DNA of 37,526 nt, from contig CAMBFR010000029.1 of assembly GCA_945865815.1 (NCBI GenBank), forward strand, positions 1-37,526, read 5' to 3'. This document shows, piece by piece, positions 15,781 to 23,751 of this stretch (its first letter is position 1; the number at the start of each line of letters is the position of its first letter). The stretch comes from Candidatus Sulfopaludibacter sp. SbA3 (GTDB taxonomy: Bacteria > Acidobacteriota > Terriglobia > 20CM-2-55-15). The notes under the pieces are model-generated. The model was not told the origin of the DNA. It was given only the letters and a program-made list of their open reading frames with translations, and searched no databases. Both the position numbers and the translations under genes were made by a program.

Positions 15781-17424
15781 ATGTTGCGCTTCCTTCGCGT
15801 CAGAAATTTCGCCCTCATTGACCAGCTCGAACTCCACTTTGACGAGGGTTTCAACCTGCTTTCCGGAGAGACCGGCGCCGGCAAGTCAATCCTGGTGGAT
15901 GCGCTCAGCCTGCTTGCCGGATCGAAAGCATCATCCGAAATGGTAAGGACGGGGGAGACGCGCGCCATTGTCGAAGCGGTCTTCGAAACGAACCTCACAA
16001 AGGAACTCGAGAACCTCGGCCTCGATTCTGAAGATTCGCAGGTTGTCATTCGGCGTGAAATCTCCGGCGATGAACGCAATCGCGTCTACATCAATAATCA
16101 ACCCAGCACGGTCGCAACACTGCGGGAACTGGCTCCCGCGCTGCTCGACATCCATGGACAGCATGAGCAACAGACGTTGCTCGAAAACGCAAACCAGCTT
16201 TCGTTAATCGACCTGTTCGCCGGCTCCGCCGGCCTCGCCTCCGAAGTCCGCAACGCATTTGCGGCCATCCAGCAAAAAGAGGCCGCGCTCGCCGCGCTCG
16301 TTGCCGATCACGCGCGAAAACTCGAACGAATGGACCTGCTCCGCTTTCAGCACGACGAAATTCAGAAAGCCAATCCGAAACCGGATGAAACGGACCAGGT
16401 TCGAAGCCGCCTGGAAGTCCTCGCTCATGCCGGAAAGCTTCTCGAAGCCGCGACAAACAGCTACGAGACCCTTTATGAATCCGAAGCGTCGGTGCTTGCA
16501 CTGATGTCGCAGACACAGAAGTGGCTGCGCGACGCTGCGCAACACGATACGCGGTTGTCGCCAATTCTCGAGCAGGCAGAAGCGGCTCGCATCTCCATAC
16601 AAGACATTGCCTATGCTCTGCGGGACTATGCGAACCAGGTCGACGCGGATCCCCAGGAGCTTGAGCGCGTACAGGCACGCATGGCCGAGTTGGAACGGCT
16701 CCACCGCAAATATGGACCGAACCTATTGGAGCACCTTGAAAAGGTAAGCCGCGAAATGGACAGCATAGGTCTTACCGAGGCGAAAAAAGAGGAGCTTCAG
16801 CAGGATATCGCCAGGCAGCGCCAGCAGTATGACGCCGCGGCCAAGCAGTTGAGCAAGAAGCGAAGGGCGGCTTCCAGAAAACTCGAAACCGCGATCGAAC
16901 GCGAGCTTCACTCGCTGGCAATGCCCCATGCGGAGTTCAAGATCCGCTGGTCGGATCTCGATCCGGGCAGAGCGAGCGGCATTGACCGGCCCGAGCTTGT
17001 CATCTCCGCGAATCCCGGCGAAGAGCCCCGCCCGCTGGAAAAGATCGCCTCCGGCGGAGAGTTGTCCCGCATCATGCTTGCCCTCAGGACCGTCCTGGCG
17101 GTCGACCGGGCGCACAAAACCCTCGTTTTCGATGAAGTGGATGCCGGAGTGGGCGGGAAGGCCGCCGAGACTGTAGGCCGAAAGCTGAAGGAACTGTCGG
17201 GACGCTACCAGATTCTTTGCGTCACACATCTGGCCCAGATTGCCGCATTCGCGGATTATCAGTATCGGATTGAGAAGCTCGTCATCGATGGAAGGTCCGT
17301 CACCCGCGTAGAACCACTGACTGGTGACGCGCGGATCGAGGAACTTGCCCGAATGATGAGCGGCTCGCGAGTGACGGATGCGGCGCGCCAGCACGTGAAG
17401 GAATTACTGGCAGGGAAGTCCTGA
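15781..17424 (+). CDS. recN: DNA repair protein RecN
   Basis: An SMC-like ATPase for double-strand-break repair, 547 residues. The Walker A motif GETGAGKS follows the classic MLRFLRVRNFALIDQLEL start. Two long coiled-coil arms (about 150-350) flank the middle. The C-terminal head has the ABC signature ASGGELSRIMLAL, Walker B TLVFDEVDAGVGG and the ILCVTHLAQIAAFAD switch. I chose the ATG at 15781 because RecN proteins begin at this conserved segment; an ATG at 15760 would add seven residues, and neither has a strong Shine-Dalgarno. It is divergent from tolQ and ends 6 nt before palindrome copy 2. Confidence 0.95.
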   Translation: MLRFLRVRNFALIDQLELHFDEGFNLLSGETGAGKSILVDALSLLAGSKASSEMVRTGETRAIVEAVFETNLTKELENLGLDSEDSQVVIRREISGDERNRVYINNQPSTVATLRELAPALLDIHGQHEQQTLLENANQLSLIDLFAGSAGLASEVRNAFAAIQQKEAALAALVADHARKLERMDLLRFQHDEIQKANPKPDETDQVRSRLEVLAHAGKLLEAATNSYETLYESEASVLALMSQTQKWLRDAAQHDTRLSPILEQAEAARISIQDIAYALRDYANQVDADPQELERVQARMAELERLHRKYGPNLLEHLEKVSREMDSIGLTEAKKEELQQDIARQRQQYDAAAKQLSKKRRAASRKLETAIERELHSLAMPHAEFKIRWSDLDPGRASGIDRPELVISANPGEEPRPLEKIASGGELSRIMLALRTVLAVDRAHKTLVFDEVDAGVGGKAAETVGRKLKELSGRYQILCVTHLAQIAAFADYQYRIEKLVIDGRSVTRVEPLTGDARIEELARMMSGSRVTDAARQHVKELLAGKS

Positions 17425-17430
17425 TCTCAC

Positions 17431-17470
17431 CTGTGGGCGCGGGGCTTCAGCTTCAGCCCCGCGCCCACAG
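17431..17470. repeat. Intergenic palindromic repeat, copy 2
   Basis: A perfect 16-bp inverted repeat: CTGTGGGCGCGGGGCT at 17431-17446 and its reverse complement at 17455-17470, around TCAGCTTC. It differs from copies 1 and 3 by a duplicated six-base CTTCAG unit in the loop region. It starts 6 nt after the recN stop and could act as a terminator stem, although no T-run follows. Confidence 0.75.
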
Positions 17471-17557
17471 TGTAATGCCCGGATCCAGGCGGCGCAGTTG
17501 CATTTTCGGCCCGAAAGTATATACATTGCCTAAAGTCGCAGAGCCGGGAGGACATTT

Positions 17558-18046
17558 TTGGAAATTGAAATGAAGATCCGGGGCCTGATGATGGACCCCA
17601 TGACGAACATGCCGATCGTCATCCTGAAGGAGGCTGCCGGAGCCGGGATACTTCCCATCTGGGTGGGCGTGCCCGAAGCCAATGCGATTGCGCTGGAAAT
17701 CGAAAAAGTTGTCACTCCCCGCCCGATGACCCACGACCTGCTGAAGAACGTTCTCGTTGGCCTGGACACCTCTGTTCGCAAAGTGGTCGTCACCAGCATC
17801 AAAGAAGACACTTTCTATGCGCTCATCTGGATCGAACGCAATGGAATGCTCATTTCCATCGATTCACGTCCGAGCGATGCCCTCGCGCTGGCCCTCCGGA
17901 TCGACTGCCCCATATTCGTCGAGGATGAAGTATTAAAGTCTTCGAAGAATCCGGGAGGAACCCAGGACAAAATCAACAATGAAGAGCTCAAGCGCTGGCT
18001 TGAAAATCTGAACGACGAAGACCTCGGCAGCAAATACAAGATGTAA
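17558..18046 (+). CDS. Bifunctional nuclease family protein (DUF151)
   Basis: 162 residues starting at a TTG (17558) with GGGAGGA 5 nt upstream, a strong Shine-Dalgarno that decides the start. The DUF151 core spans about 1-130: MTNMPIVILKEAAG, LPIWVGVPEANAIALEIE, RPMTHDLLKNVL and SIDSRPSDALALALR. These are the conserved blocks of the family whose plant members show DNase and RNase activity. The C-terminal tail is charged (EELKRWLENLNDEDLG) and resembles the UVR-like extension seen in bacterial members. It follows recN and palindrome copy 2, and converges on cofE with an 18-nt gap. Confidence 0.9.
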   Translation: MEIEMKIRGLMMDPMTNMPIVILKEAAGAGILPIWVGVPEANAIALEIEKVVTPRPMTHDLLKNVLVGLDTSVRKVVVTSIKEDTFYALIWIERNGMLISIDSRPSDALALALRIDCPIFVEDEVLKSSKNPGGTQDKINNEELKRWLENLNDEDLGSKYKM

Positions 18047-18064
18047 CGAAAGGCAGCTCGGCCC

Positions 18065-18796
18065 TCACAGAAACAGATCTTTCTGCGGATCCCTCAACAA
18101 GACACGAATATCCGCATCCGACTCCTCCCACGGAAAACCCCGTATCAACGCCGCCGGAATACTTTCCGCTTTACCCATGACCAATCCGGCAGCCGCAGCG
18201 AGCGCATCGACTGTTGCGAGAACGGTGACGTTCATTGGATGGCCGTATGCATCGGGTTTTCCACGATAGTCGGCCAGGGGCGGCACGCGGGCCACGCCGA
18301 TCGCCGTGTCCACCAGGCCTTCACGCCATGGCCGTCCGAACGTGTCTGTGATGATGACGCCGCAGCCAAGACGGCGCGCCAGCGTCCATGCGGACCGATC
18401 CGGATCCTTCGGCAGTAACGTCACGCTGTCGGCGTCTTCGACATTCGAGCGATCCACGCCCGCGTTCGCACAGATAAAACCGTGGTGCGTTTCGCAGATC
18501 AGGACTTCTCCACGCATGCGCACGATACGCCTGGACTCCCGGAGGACCACTTCGATCATGCGGGCATCCTTCTTCAGTTCCCGGGCAATGGATTCGCTGA
18601 AGCCGGATGGCTCTATCTCGGCCAGGCGGATGATCCGTCCCTCGGCTTTCGAAACTACCTTCTGGGTGACAACGAGAATATCGCCGCTTTGAAGAGCAAG
18701 GCCCGACGCTTGAATCGCGTCCTGCAACAACTGGGCCAGATCCATGCCAGGGCGGACTTCCGGAATGTGATGTACCGGGAAGATTTCCAGTTTCAT
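18065..18796 (-). CDS. cofE: Coenzyme F420-0:L-glutamate ligase
   Basis: About 243 residues from the ATG at 18796, chosen because it overlaps the cofC TGA (ATGA); an ATG at 18823 would run 31 nt into cofC. CofE adds the gamma-linked glutamates to F420-0 in a GTP-dependent reaction. Recognisable blocks are SGDILVVTQKVVSKAEGR near the N-terminus, ETHHGFICANAGVDRSNV in the middle, and GCGVIITDTFGRPWREG followed by VARVPPLADYRGKPDAYG. The length matches single-domain archaeal-type CofE; there is no fused nitroreductase-like domain as in mycobacterial FbiB. It is the last gene of the cofD-cofC-cofE operon. Confidence 0.94.
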   Translation of the reverse strand: MKLEIFPVHHIPEVRPGMDLAQLLQDAIQASGLALQSGDILVVTQKVVSKAEGRIIRLAEIEPSGFSESIARELKKDARMIEVVLRESRRIVRMRGEVLICETHHGFICANAGVDRSNVEDADSVTLLPKDPDRSAWTLARRLGCGVIITDTFGRPWREGLVDTAIGVARVPPLADYRGKPDAYGHPMNVTVLATVDALAAAAGLVMGKAESIPAALIRGFPWEESDADIRVLLRDPQKDLFL

Positions 18797-19440
18797 CGGC
18801 GCAGGCCGTTGAGGTACTTCCATGTAGCGGAGTCCCGGTCTTTCTCTCCGGAATCGTCCATGAAGTGCGCGACGTCTTCCGGTGTATCGATGTCAAAAGC
18901 CACACCCGGCACACTGAGCACCTCAGCTCGCAGTCCAGCGGCCCAGGCCTTTGAAAGGTGCCTGCGAAAACTTCCTTCCCCATATTCCACGGCGATTCGC
19001 GCGGGCAGTTTGAAGACGAGCCCGTTTGTTCCAGTGCCGTCCCTGGATGGAAGAATCGTGAACGGCTCACTGACACTCGAGATGACGAAATCGATTTCTC
19101 CTGGAGTGAGCGTAGGCAGATCTAATGCCAGGGAGAAAACGATCGACGCTCCTGAAGCGTTCGTTGCGAGCCTTTCCAGCATATGGTTCACGGCCGCGCT
19201 GTGGCCATCCACCGATTCCTCGGTCACGACATCGAACCCAAAGGGCCGAGCCATCGCCGCGGCCTCTGCGCTTGCCGTAAAAACAATGATGCGGTCGGGA
19301 ACACGGCAGCCGGCCAGGGCGCGCAGCACGTCGGAAAACATGGCCCGGGCAAGTCCGGCGCGTTGTTCGGGAGCCAGCGCATGGGTCAGGCGCTGCTTGG
19401 CATTGCTGAAATCCTTGACGGGAAGAAGAACTGTCTTCAT
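18793..19440 (-). CDS. cofC: 2-phospho-L-lactate (or PEP) guanylyltransferase
   Basis: 215 residues of the MobA-like nucleotidyltransferase fold. The N-terminal LPVKDFSNAKQRL loop binds the guanine nucleotide, SLALDLPTLTPGEID provides the metal-binding Asp, and LPSRDGTGTNGLVF and YGEGSFRRH line the acceptor site. DIDTPEDVAHF is the usual C-terminal motif. CofC/FbiD enzymes activate 2-phospholactate, phosphoenolpyruvate or 3-phosphoglycerate with GTP; which one is used here cannot be read from the sequence. The gene is 10 nt downstream of cofD and overlaps cofE. Confidence 0.93.
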   Translation of the reverse strand: MKTVLLPVKDFSNAKQRLTHALAPEQRAGLARAMFSDVLRALAGCRVPDRIIVFTASAEAAAMARPFGFDVVTEESVDGHSAAVNHMLERLATNASGASIVFSLALDLPTLTPGEIDFVISSVSEPFTILPSRDGTGTNGLVFKLPARIAVEYGEGSFRRHLSKAWAAGLRAEVLSVPGVAFDIDTPEDVAHFMDDSGEKDRDSATWKYLNGLRR

Positions 19441-19450
19441 TTGCAGCCGC

Positions 19451-20383
19451 TCATCCGTTCACGCCGAGAGCGAACTCGGCAAGCCGGCGGGCATTCTCGA
19501 TATCGGGCATCAGGATGTCGGTTACATGGACTCCGAGCGTGTCATACCGGATTGAGGCAGCCAGCGCCGCGTCGGTTTCATGGATGATGACATCGTCCAG
19601 AAAATCCTTGTAGCAGCGTACCACACCGGCCGGAGAGACCTCGTAACCGCAGGCCTCCATCAGCTTTGCGGCCGGACCGCTCACCGGGGCAGTGCCGATG
19701 ATCGGACTGATGGCGATAATGTCGGCGCGCGTGCATCGAAGGGCGTCACGAATTGCCGGAACCGCGAGGATCGGTCCGATGCTTGTGATCGGGTTACTGG
19801 GCGCAATGAAGATGGCCTTCGCCTCCCGGATCGACGATACCACCGAAATGGGTGCGCGCGCTTCCGCCGCGCCCGAGTAAATCACGCTTCGAACATCCGG
19901 TTGCCAGCGGTCGCGTACAAAAAATTCCTGGAAGGAAATCAGTCCCTCGGGCGTGTCGATTTTCGTGCGGACACGGTCATTCGATGCAGGCAACACTTTG
20001 GCCTGCACGCCAAAAAGCAATGCGAGGCGCTCGGTAACGTCGCCAAGCGTCAGACCGCCCCGAAGCAGTTCGGTGCGAGTCAGGTGTGTAGCCAGATCCG
20101 CATCGCCAAGCTGGAACCATGACGGCATACCCAGCGGCTTGATAGCTTCCAGACACCGGAAAGTTTCATTGCGAAGACCCCATCCGCGTTCGGCGTCGAG
20201 TCGGCCCGAAAGGGCGTACAGGATGGTATCGACGTCGGGACTTATATGCAGGCCCCACATTTCCGTATCGTCGCCAACGTTGACGATGACATGCACCTCC
20301 TCGGGCGGAAGCACTGCCGTCAGGCCACGAAGAAACTTGGCCGCCCCGGTTCCACCCGCAAGTACGGTGTAATGATTCGCCAC
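19451..20383 (-). CDS. cofD: 2-phospho-L-lactate transferase
   Basis: 310 residues. CofD transfers the phospholactyl (or enolpyruvyl) moiety from the GDP-activated intermediate made by CofC to the deazaflavin FO, giving F420-0 or dehydro-F420-0. The nucleotide-binding N-terminus has LAGGTGAAKFLRGL, followed by VIVNVGDDTEMWGLHISPDVDT and LGDADLATHLTRTELLRGG. Later blocks include FIAPSNPITSIGPIL and ISPIIGTAPVSGPAAKLM, all family hallmarks. The gene is first in the operon. FO synthase (fbiC or cofG/cofH) is not in this window, so FO must come from genes elsewhere or the pathway is incomplete. Confidence 0.95.
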   Translation of the reverse strand: MANHYTVLAGGTGAAKFLRGLTAVLPPEEVHVIVNVGDDTEMWGLHISPDVDTILYALSGRLDAERGWGLRNETFRCLEAIKPLGMPSWFQLGDADLATHLTRTELLRGGLTLGDVTERLALLFGVQAKVLPASNDRVRTKIDTPEGLISFQEFFVRDRWQPDVRSVIYSGAAEARAPISVVSSIREAKAIFIAPSNPITSIGPILAVPAIRDALRCTRADIIAISPIIGTAPVSGPAAKLMEACGYEVSPAGVVRCYKDFLDDVIIHETDAALAASIRYDTLGVHVTDILMPDIENARRLAEFALGVNG

Positions 20384-20425
20384 GAGCTGATTTTACGCGG
20401 TGCGTCAGGCGGGTGGCACAAAAAG

Positions 20426-20860
20426 TCACAGTGGCATCCGCCACGCTGAAATAACACATCCAGTGGCTCTGACGATGTGCCGGTAGCCATCCACGCCTGT
20501 TTCGTACGTCCAGCCCAGCCAGTCCGAGTAGAATTTTTCCGCCTTGTCTGCATCGGATGTACTGATGTCCGCCCAGCACAGCGCATTGACATCGCGATTC
20601 AACCCCGCAATCGTCTGCGCTTCGAGTTCGAAGCGCTCTTTCATGTCGGGATTATCGGAGAAGTGCGGAGTAGGAACCTTGATGGCGGCAGTTCGGTTCA
20701 GTCGGCTGTCGGTGGCGCAGTCGACCCGCACCCTGACGCCTTCACCGATCAGCGAGGGAACTTCGTACGGTCCGGGCTTTGTGCCCCTCGGAAGAGGCAT
20801 TGGATTTTTCCAGAGGTTTCCGTCAGTGCCGGCGATCGCGCGTTTTCTTGAGCTGTTCAA
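20426..20860 (-). pseudogene. Chimeric remnant: Ser/Thr kinase N-terminus joined to a glyoxalase fragment
   Basis: One continuous 144-codon frame made of two unrelated pieces. Residues about 21-90 look like the start of an acidobacterial protein kinase (GTKPGPYEVPSLIGEG, NRTAAIKVPTPHFSDNPD, RFELEAQTIAGLN). The Gly-rich loop is degraded (GEGVRVRVD rather than a GxGxxG-V pattern), and everything after the alphaC helix is missing. Residues about 95-140 look like the N-terminal strand-helix of a VOC/glyoxalase protein (CWADISTSDADKAEKFYSDW, LGWTYET). The first residues overlap the end of the upstream nucleotidyltransferase gene. I read this as a deletion-created fusion of two dead genes; a functional product is unlikely. 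Confidence 0.65.
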
Positions 20861-21284
20861 TGTCGGCCAGATCTTTTGGCCGTCCGGAAGCGCTTTTGTT
20901 GAGCAGCAGGGAGTCGAATCCGATCATTCGAACGGGCTGCCCGTCGATTTCAGCCCCAACGCTGGTTGCGAGTGCTTCCTGGAAACTAACTCCGCTAATG
21001 CCCGTCAGAAGGTCAATGCGGTTGGGAGGCCGGCCGATCTGAACGACCCTGCCGGGTTCCACAAGTGTGGGTTCGAGATCGGCCGTATCTGGCAATCCAA
21101 ACGATCGAAGAACTGCAATGATCCGCGCTCCGTTTTCGGGCTCAGGCCTTACAAAGAAATCCATGTCGCCGGTGAATCGAGGATAGCCGTGATAGGCCAC
21201 GGCATGTCCACCGACAATGACGTACTCAACGCCGTTCGAGTTCATCAATTCGATAAACTCTTTCAAGTCTCTCTGAATCTTCAC
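20823..21284 (-). CDS. Nucleotidyltransferase-fold protein (DUF6036/AbiEii-like)
   Basis: About 153 residues from a GTG at 21284 (KIQRDLKEFIELMNSNGVEY). The nucleotidyltransferase signature is complete: VGGHAVAYHGYPRFTGDMDFF gives the GG loop and the D-x-D metal pair. NRIDLLTGISGVSF and PVRMIGFDSLLLNK follow, as in the DUF6036/MNT-like group. The 5' end overlaps the upstream small ORF by 59 nt in another frame; an internal ATG at 21245 would shorten the overlap, but the conserved region starts before it. By analogy with other short nucleotidyltransferases paired with small proteins, a toxin-antitoxin role is possible but unproven. The C-terminus (DLADIEQLKKTRDRR) is intact. Confidence 0.8.
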   Translation of the reverse strand: MKIQRDLKEFIELMNSNGVEYVIVGGHAVAYHGYPRFTGDMDFFVRPEPENGARIIAVLRSFGLPDTADLEPTLVEPGRVVQIGRPPNRIDLLTGISGVSFQEALATSVGAEIDGQPVRMIGFDSLLLNKSASGRPKDLADIEQLKKTRDRRH

Positions 21285-21420
21285 CTTGCGTCGTCCGATA
21301 CATTTCGATGAGCTCGAGCAAAATCTCAAGACGTTCCTGAGGCGCCAGAGACGCGTAGTATGCATCATCGGCCGCATCTGCTTCGGCTAAACTGTCATAC
21401 GGGCGAATCATGGAATCCAT
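21226..21420 (-). CDS. Small acidic protein paired with the nucleotidyltransferase
   Basis: About 64 residues from the ATG at 21420; in-frame starts at 21453 and 21501 are less likely, and one codon pair downstream another ATG exists. The product is acidic and helical (SLAEADAADDAYYASLAPQE, LEILLELIEMYRTT) and ends RLERVYRIDELERR. I recognise the EYR...RLERVYR pattern from short proteins encoded immediately before DUF6036-type nucleotidyltransferases. Its last 59 nt overlap the start of that gene, suggesting coupled expression. Antitoxin function is inference. Confidence 0.6.
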   Translation of the reverse strand: MDSMIRPYDSLAEADAADDAYYASLAPQERLEILLELIEMYRTTQGEDSERLERVYRIDELERR

Positions 21421-21507
21421 TTTCGGGAGAATATCACGGATAGCCGTGACCATTTGGCAAATCCTGAACCATAGGACAACCGTGGAAGCCGCGCGCCTCA
21501 CCGGGAA

Positions 21508-22170
21508 TTACGTCTTGCCGCTGGTAATCGCGAAGCGGATGCCCTTTAGGTACGCCTCCAGTTCGGCGCGTTCGACATTTTTTCGGATGACGATGGACAG
21601 TTCGGTGGTGTGATCGTCGATCAAAGCGGAGATCTGCTTGATTGCCGCTTCAGCACGTTCCACTTCCTGCAGCAGACCCGCAGAAGGGACGCCTGGATGC
21701 GTGGGGGCCGCTGCCGCGGCTTTGGCCATTTCAGCTTCGGCCCTGGTCTTATAGCTCTCCGCCGGGGCGACTGCCTCGACCGCGGTATTTCTGGCTTCTT
21801 CGATCTCGGAGTTCAGGCGCGCGCGCTGCTCTTCCCATTGCAGGCCTGCCTGCGCGACCCTTTCCACTTCGTGATCGAGCCGCTGCCGTTCCGCGTTCCA
21901 GTTGGCAGTCAAGCCCGCCACTTTCCTTTCGTGCTCCTCCTGGAGTGTTCGGCGAAGATCGCATAACGCGGCGTCCAGGTGTTCGGCCGCCTGCGCCTGA
22001 ATCGACGATTCGGTGTTGTGTACAGCCTGGAGAAGCCGATTCTGGAAATCCGAATCGACCGCTTTGACCTCGTTGATCGTGCGATCGAGAAGCGCGGCCA
22101 ACGTTGCCAGCGCCTCAAGGACATGATCCGTGGAACGCGGTCCCTGGGCGTCCTTTGTCGCTGTCTCCAT
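21508..22170 (-). CDS. Coiled-coil protein of unknown function
   Basis: 220 residues, no signal peptide or membrane segment. It is dominated by heptad-like helices (about 20-140: ALLDRTINEVKAVDSDFQNR, EEHERKVAGLTANWNAERQR, WEEQRARLNSEIEEARNTAV). After an Ala/Pro-rich hinge, a second helical region (about 170-215) runs AGLLQEVERAEAAIKQISAL and ends in ELEAYLKGIRF. The ATG has GGAGG upstream and lies 2 nt after the stop of the alpha/beta-hydrolase gene, so the two are probably cotranscribed. I cannot assign a family; structural or scaffolding roles are possible. Confidence 0.8.
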   Translation of the reverse strand: METATKDAQGPRSTDHVLEALATLAALLDRTINEVKAVDSDFQNRLLQAVHNTESSIQAQAAEHLDAALCDLRRTLQEEHERKVAGLTANWNAERQRLDHEVERVAQAGLQWEEQRARLNSEIEEARNTAVEAVAPAESYKTRAEAEMAKAAAAAPTHPGVPSAGLLQEVERAEAAIKQISALIDDHTTELSIVIRKNVERAELEAYLKGIRFAITSGKT

Positions 22171-22172
22171 TC

Positions 22173-23108
22173 CTACGAGCCTCCGGAAGAACGGGGATTA
22201 TAGCGGACCTTTTCGAGAAATCGGAACACGGAATTCAGGTAGCCGGCCGAATCAACGGCGTAAGCATCGCCATGGCCCGCCCCAGGCACGATCAACAATT
22301 CCTTCGCCGGGCTATGAGCGGCCGCTAGCAGCCTTTGTGCCAGGACAACCGGCATTCGGCGGTCCTGGCCTCCGGCGATGAACAACACCGGGATGTCGCC
22401 GAATTCCCGCACCGCGGCTTCAACGTCACCTTCGTCCGCATCGAACCCCATCCGCAGGCCGGTAATCATAACGATGAGATTCGCGATCGGAAAGGGAGGC
22501 AATCCAAAAATAAGCGTCAGATGGTGGGAAACGGTCTCTCGCAGCGAAAGAAACGAACTGTCGGAAATGACTCCTGCGACGCCCGGACAGTTCCTTGCAG
22601 CCAGCAGGGCAGTCGATGCGCCCATGGAAACTCCCCAGAGTAATTGAGCGCGGTCGCCGGCCCTCTGCTTTACAAATTCCCGGGCCGCGCAGACGTCACG
22701 GCTCTCAAAGATTCCAAGCGTCGTATACTGCCCGCCGCTTGCTCCATGCTTGCGCAAATCGAAAAGCAGCACGCCGTATCCGCGCTTGTTGGACTCCGCC
22801 GCGCGCGACAGAAGCTCAAGCCGGGACCGGTTCAAGCCATGCAGAAAAATGATCACGGGATGACCGGGCTCGCCCGGACTCCACCATCCGCGCAACGGGA
22901 CCCCATCAGTGGCCTGAAATTCAACAGGTGTGACGGGGAGCCCAAGCGCTTCCGGAGTGCTGGCTCCGCGTTCGGGATTCTGAAATCTGCTGTTGGTGAT
23001 GAGATACGAGCCGCCGATGGGGAGGACTACAAACAAGACAAGAGCGATCAGCACAGCAATGGTGATCGCCAGACGGCGCAACCAGCGGTAGATGAAGTCT
23101 CGATTCAT
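22173..23108 (-). CDS. Membrane-anchored alpha/beta hydrolase
   Basis: 311 residues. An N-terminal membrane helix (about 12-35, LAITIAVLIALVLFVVLPIG) anchors a periplasmic or exterior-facing alpha/beta-hydrolase domain (about 60-300). The oxyanion strand is VIIFLHGLNRSR, the nucleophile elbow is WGVSMGAS, the acid is likely the Asp in FIAGGQDRRMP, and the histidine is in VPGAGHGDAY. This layout matches the BAAT/DUF1749-like serine hydrolases often annotated as lysophospholipase or esterase; no specific substrate can be claimed. It lies 18 nt downstream of the zinc-ribbon gene and 2 nt upstream of the coiled-coil gene. Confidence 0.87.
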   Translation of the reverse strand: MNRDFIYRWLRRLAITIAVLIALVLFVVLPIGGSYLITNSRFQNPERGASTPEALGLPVTPVEFQATDGVPLRGWWSPGEPGHPVIIFLHGLNRSRLELLSRAAESNKRGYGVLLFDLRKHGASGGQYTTLGIFESRDVCAAREFVKQRAGDRAQLLWGVSMGASTALLAARNCPGVAGVISDSSFLSLRETVSHHLTLIFGLPPFPIANLIVMITGLRMGFDADEGDVEAAVREFGDIPVLFIAGGQDRRMPVVLAQRLLAAAHSPAKELLIVPGAGHGDAYAVDSAGYLNSVFRFLEKVRYNPRSSGGS

Positions 23109-23126
23109 TTTCTTGATCGCAGCCGC

Positions 23127-23717
23127 TTATTGTTCAACGACGAAGCTGGCAAGCACTTCGTCCTGGTCTTCTCCACGAACCTCGTACGTCACCTTGAAGG
23201 GCGGCTCCGCGGTAATGCTGCCTTCGAGAAAGTAGCGCCGCCTGGCGCCCGGCTCGACGTTATCCGCCAGAACGATTACCAAAGGCAGCGGCCGGCCCTG
23301 CTGAAGAATAATGAGCTTGCGGCCAAGAAAACCTGCAACAACTTCCGATCGCTTGGCAGGCTCGATTTTCGCGCTGAGCTCGATTGGAACGTCTGCCACG
23401 GCGGTTGTGCCGGTATTTTCGACCACCAGCGAGAGGGCCTGTTGGAAAAGGCTGCCGTCGGGAAGGTCCATTTTCCGGTCCTGTTCGAAGGTCCATTTCA
23501 GGTGTGAGTAATCGGCGGCGGCCTGCCGCGGAGCCGCAGTCCATCCAATATAGAGGGCCAGCAGCAGGGCAAAATACGGATAAGGGGTCTTGAGCCTCAG
23601 TTTTTGCGCGGCCAATGACAGCCGCGGATAAGAAGGCCGTCCCAGACGTTTGCCACACTTTGCGCAGAAAACGCTGTCATCCAGAATCTGTGCTCCGCAG
23701 TAACGACAAAAGATCAC
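23127..23717 (-). CDS. Zinc-ribbon membrane protein of unknown function
   Basis: 196 residues. The N-terminal zinc ribbon (1-25) has two Cys pairs (CRYCG and CAKCGKRLG). A short basic linker and a membrane helix (about 47-62, YFALLLALYIGWTA) follow. The extracytoplasmic C-terminal part (about 75-196) has a beta-rich character (LSLVVENTGTTAVADVPIEL, FKVTYEVRGEDQDEV) reminiscent of domains that bind ligands or carry DUF-type sandwich folds. No enzymatic motif is visible. It is probably first in a small operon with the hydrolase and coiled-coil genes, lying 34 nt after the prolyl oligopeptidase stop. Confidence 0.8.
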   Translation of the reverse strand: MIFCRYCGAQILDDSVFCAKCGKRLGRPSYPRLSLAAQKLRLKTPYPYFALLLALYIGWTAAPRQAAADYSHLKWTFEQDRKMDLPDGSLFQQALSLVVENTGTTAVADVPIELSAKIEPAKRSEVVAGFLGRKLIILQQGRPLPLVIVLADNVEPGARRRYFLEGSITAEPPFKVTYEVRGEDQDEVLASFVVEQ

Positions 23718-23751
23718 AAACGTTTCGAACCCTTCATGGCTTCGAAGAATA

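Noticed and set aside
18482-19555. A 357-codon plus-strand open frame across cofE, cofC and cofD
   Set aside because: It runs antisense to three well-supported genes and shows no domain.
15700-23125. A short shared sequence (ATGAGCGGCTGC and similar) in the tolQ leader, before cofC and before the hydrolase gene
   Set aside because: A match of about 8-12 bases among three intergenic sites is expected by chance in a GC-rich window of this size; there is no consistent flanking similarity.
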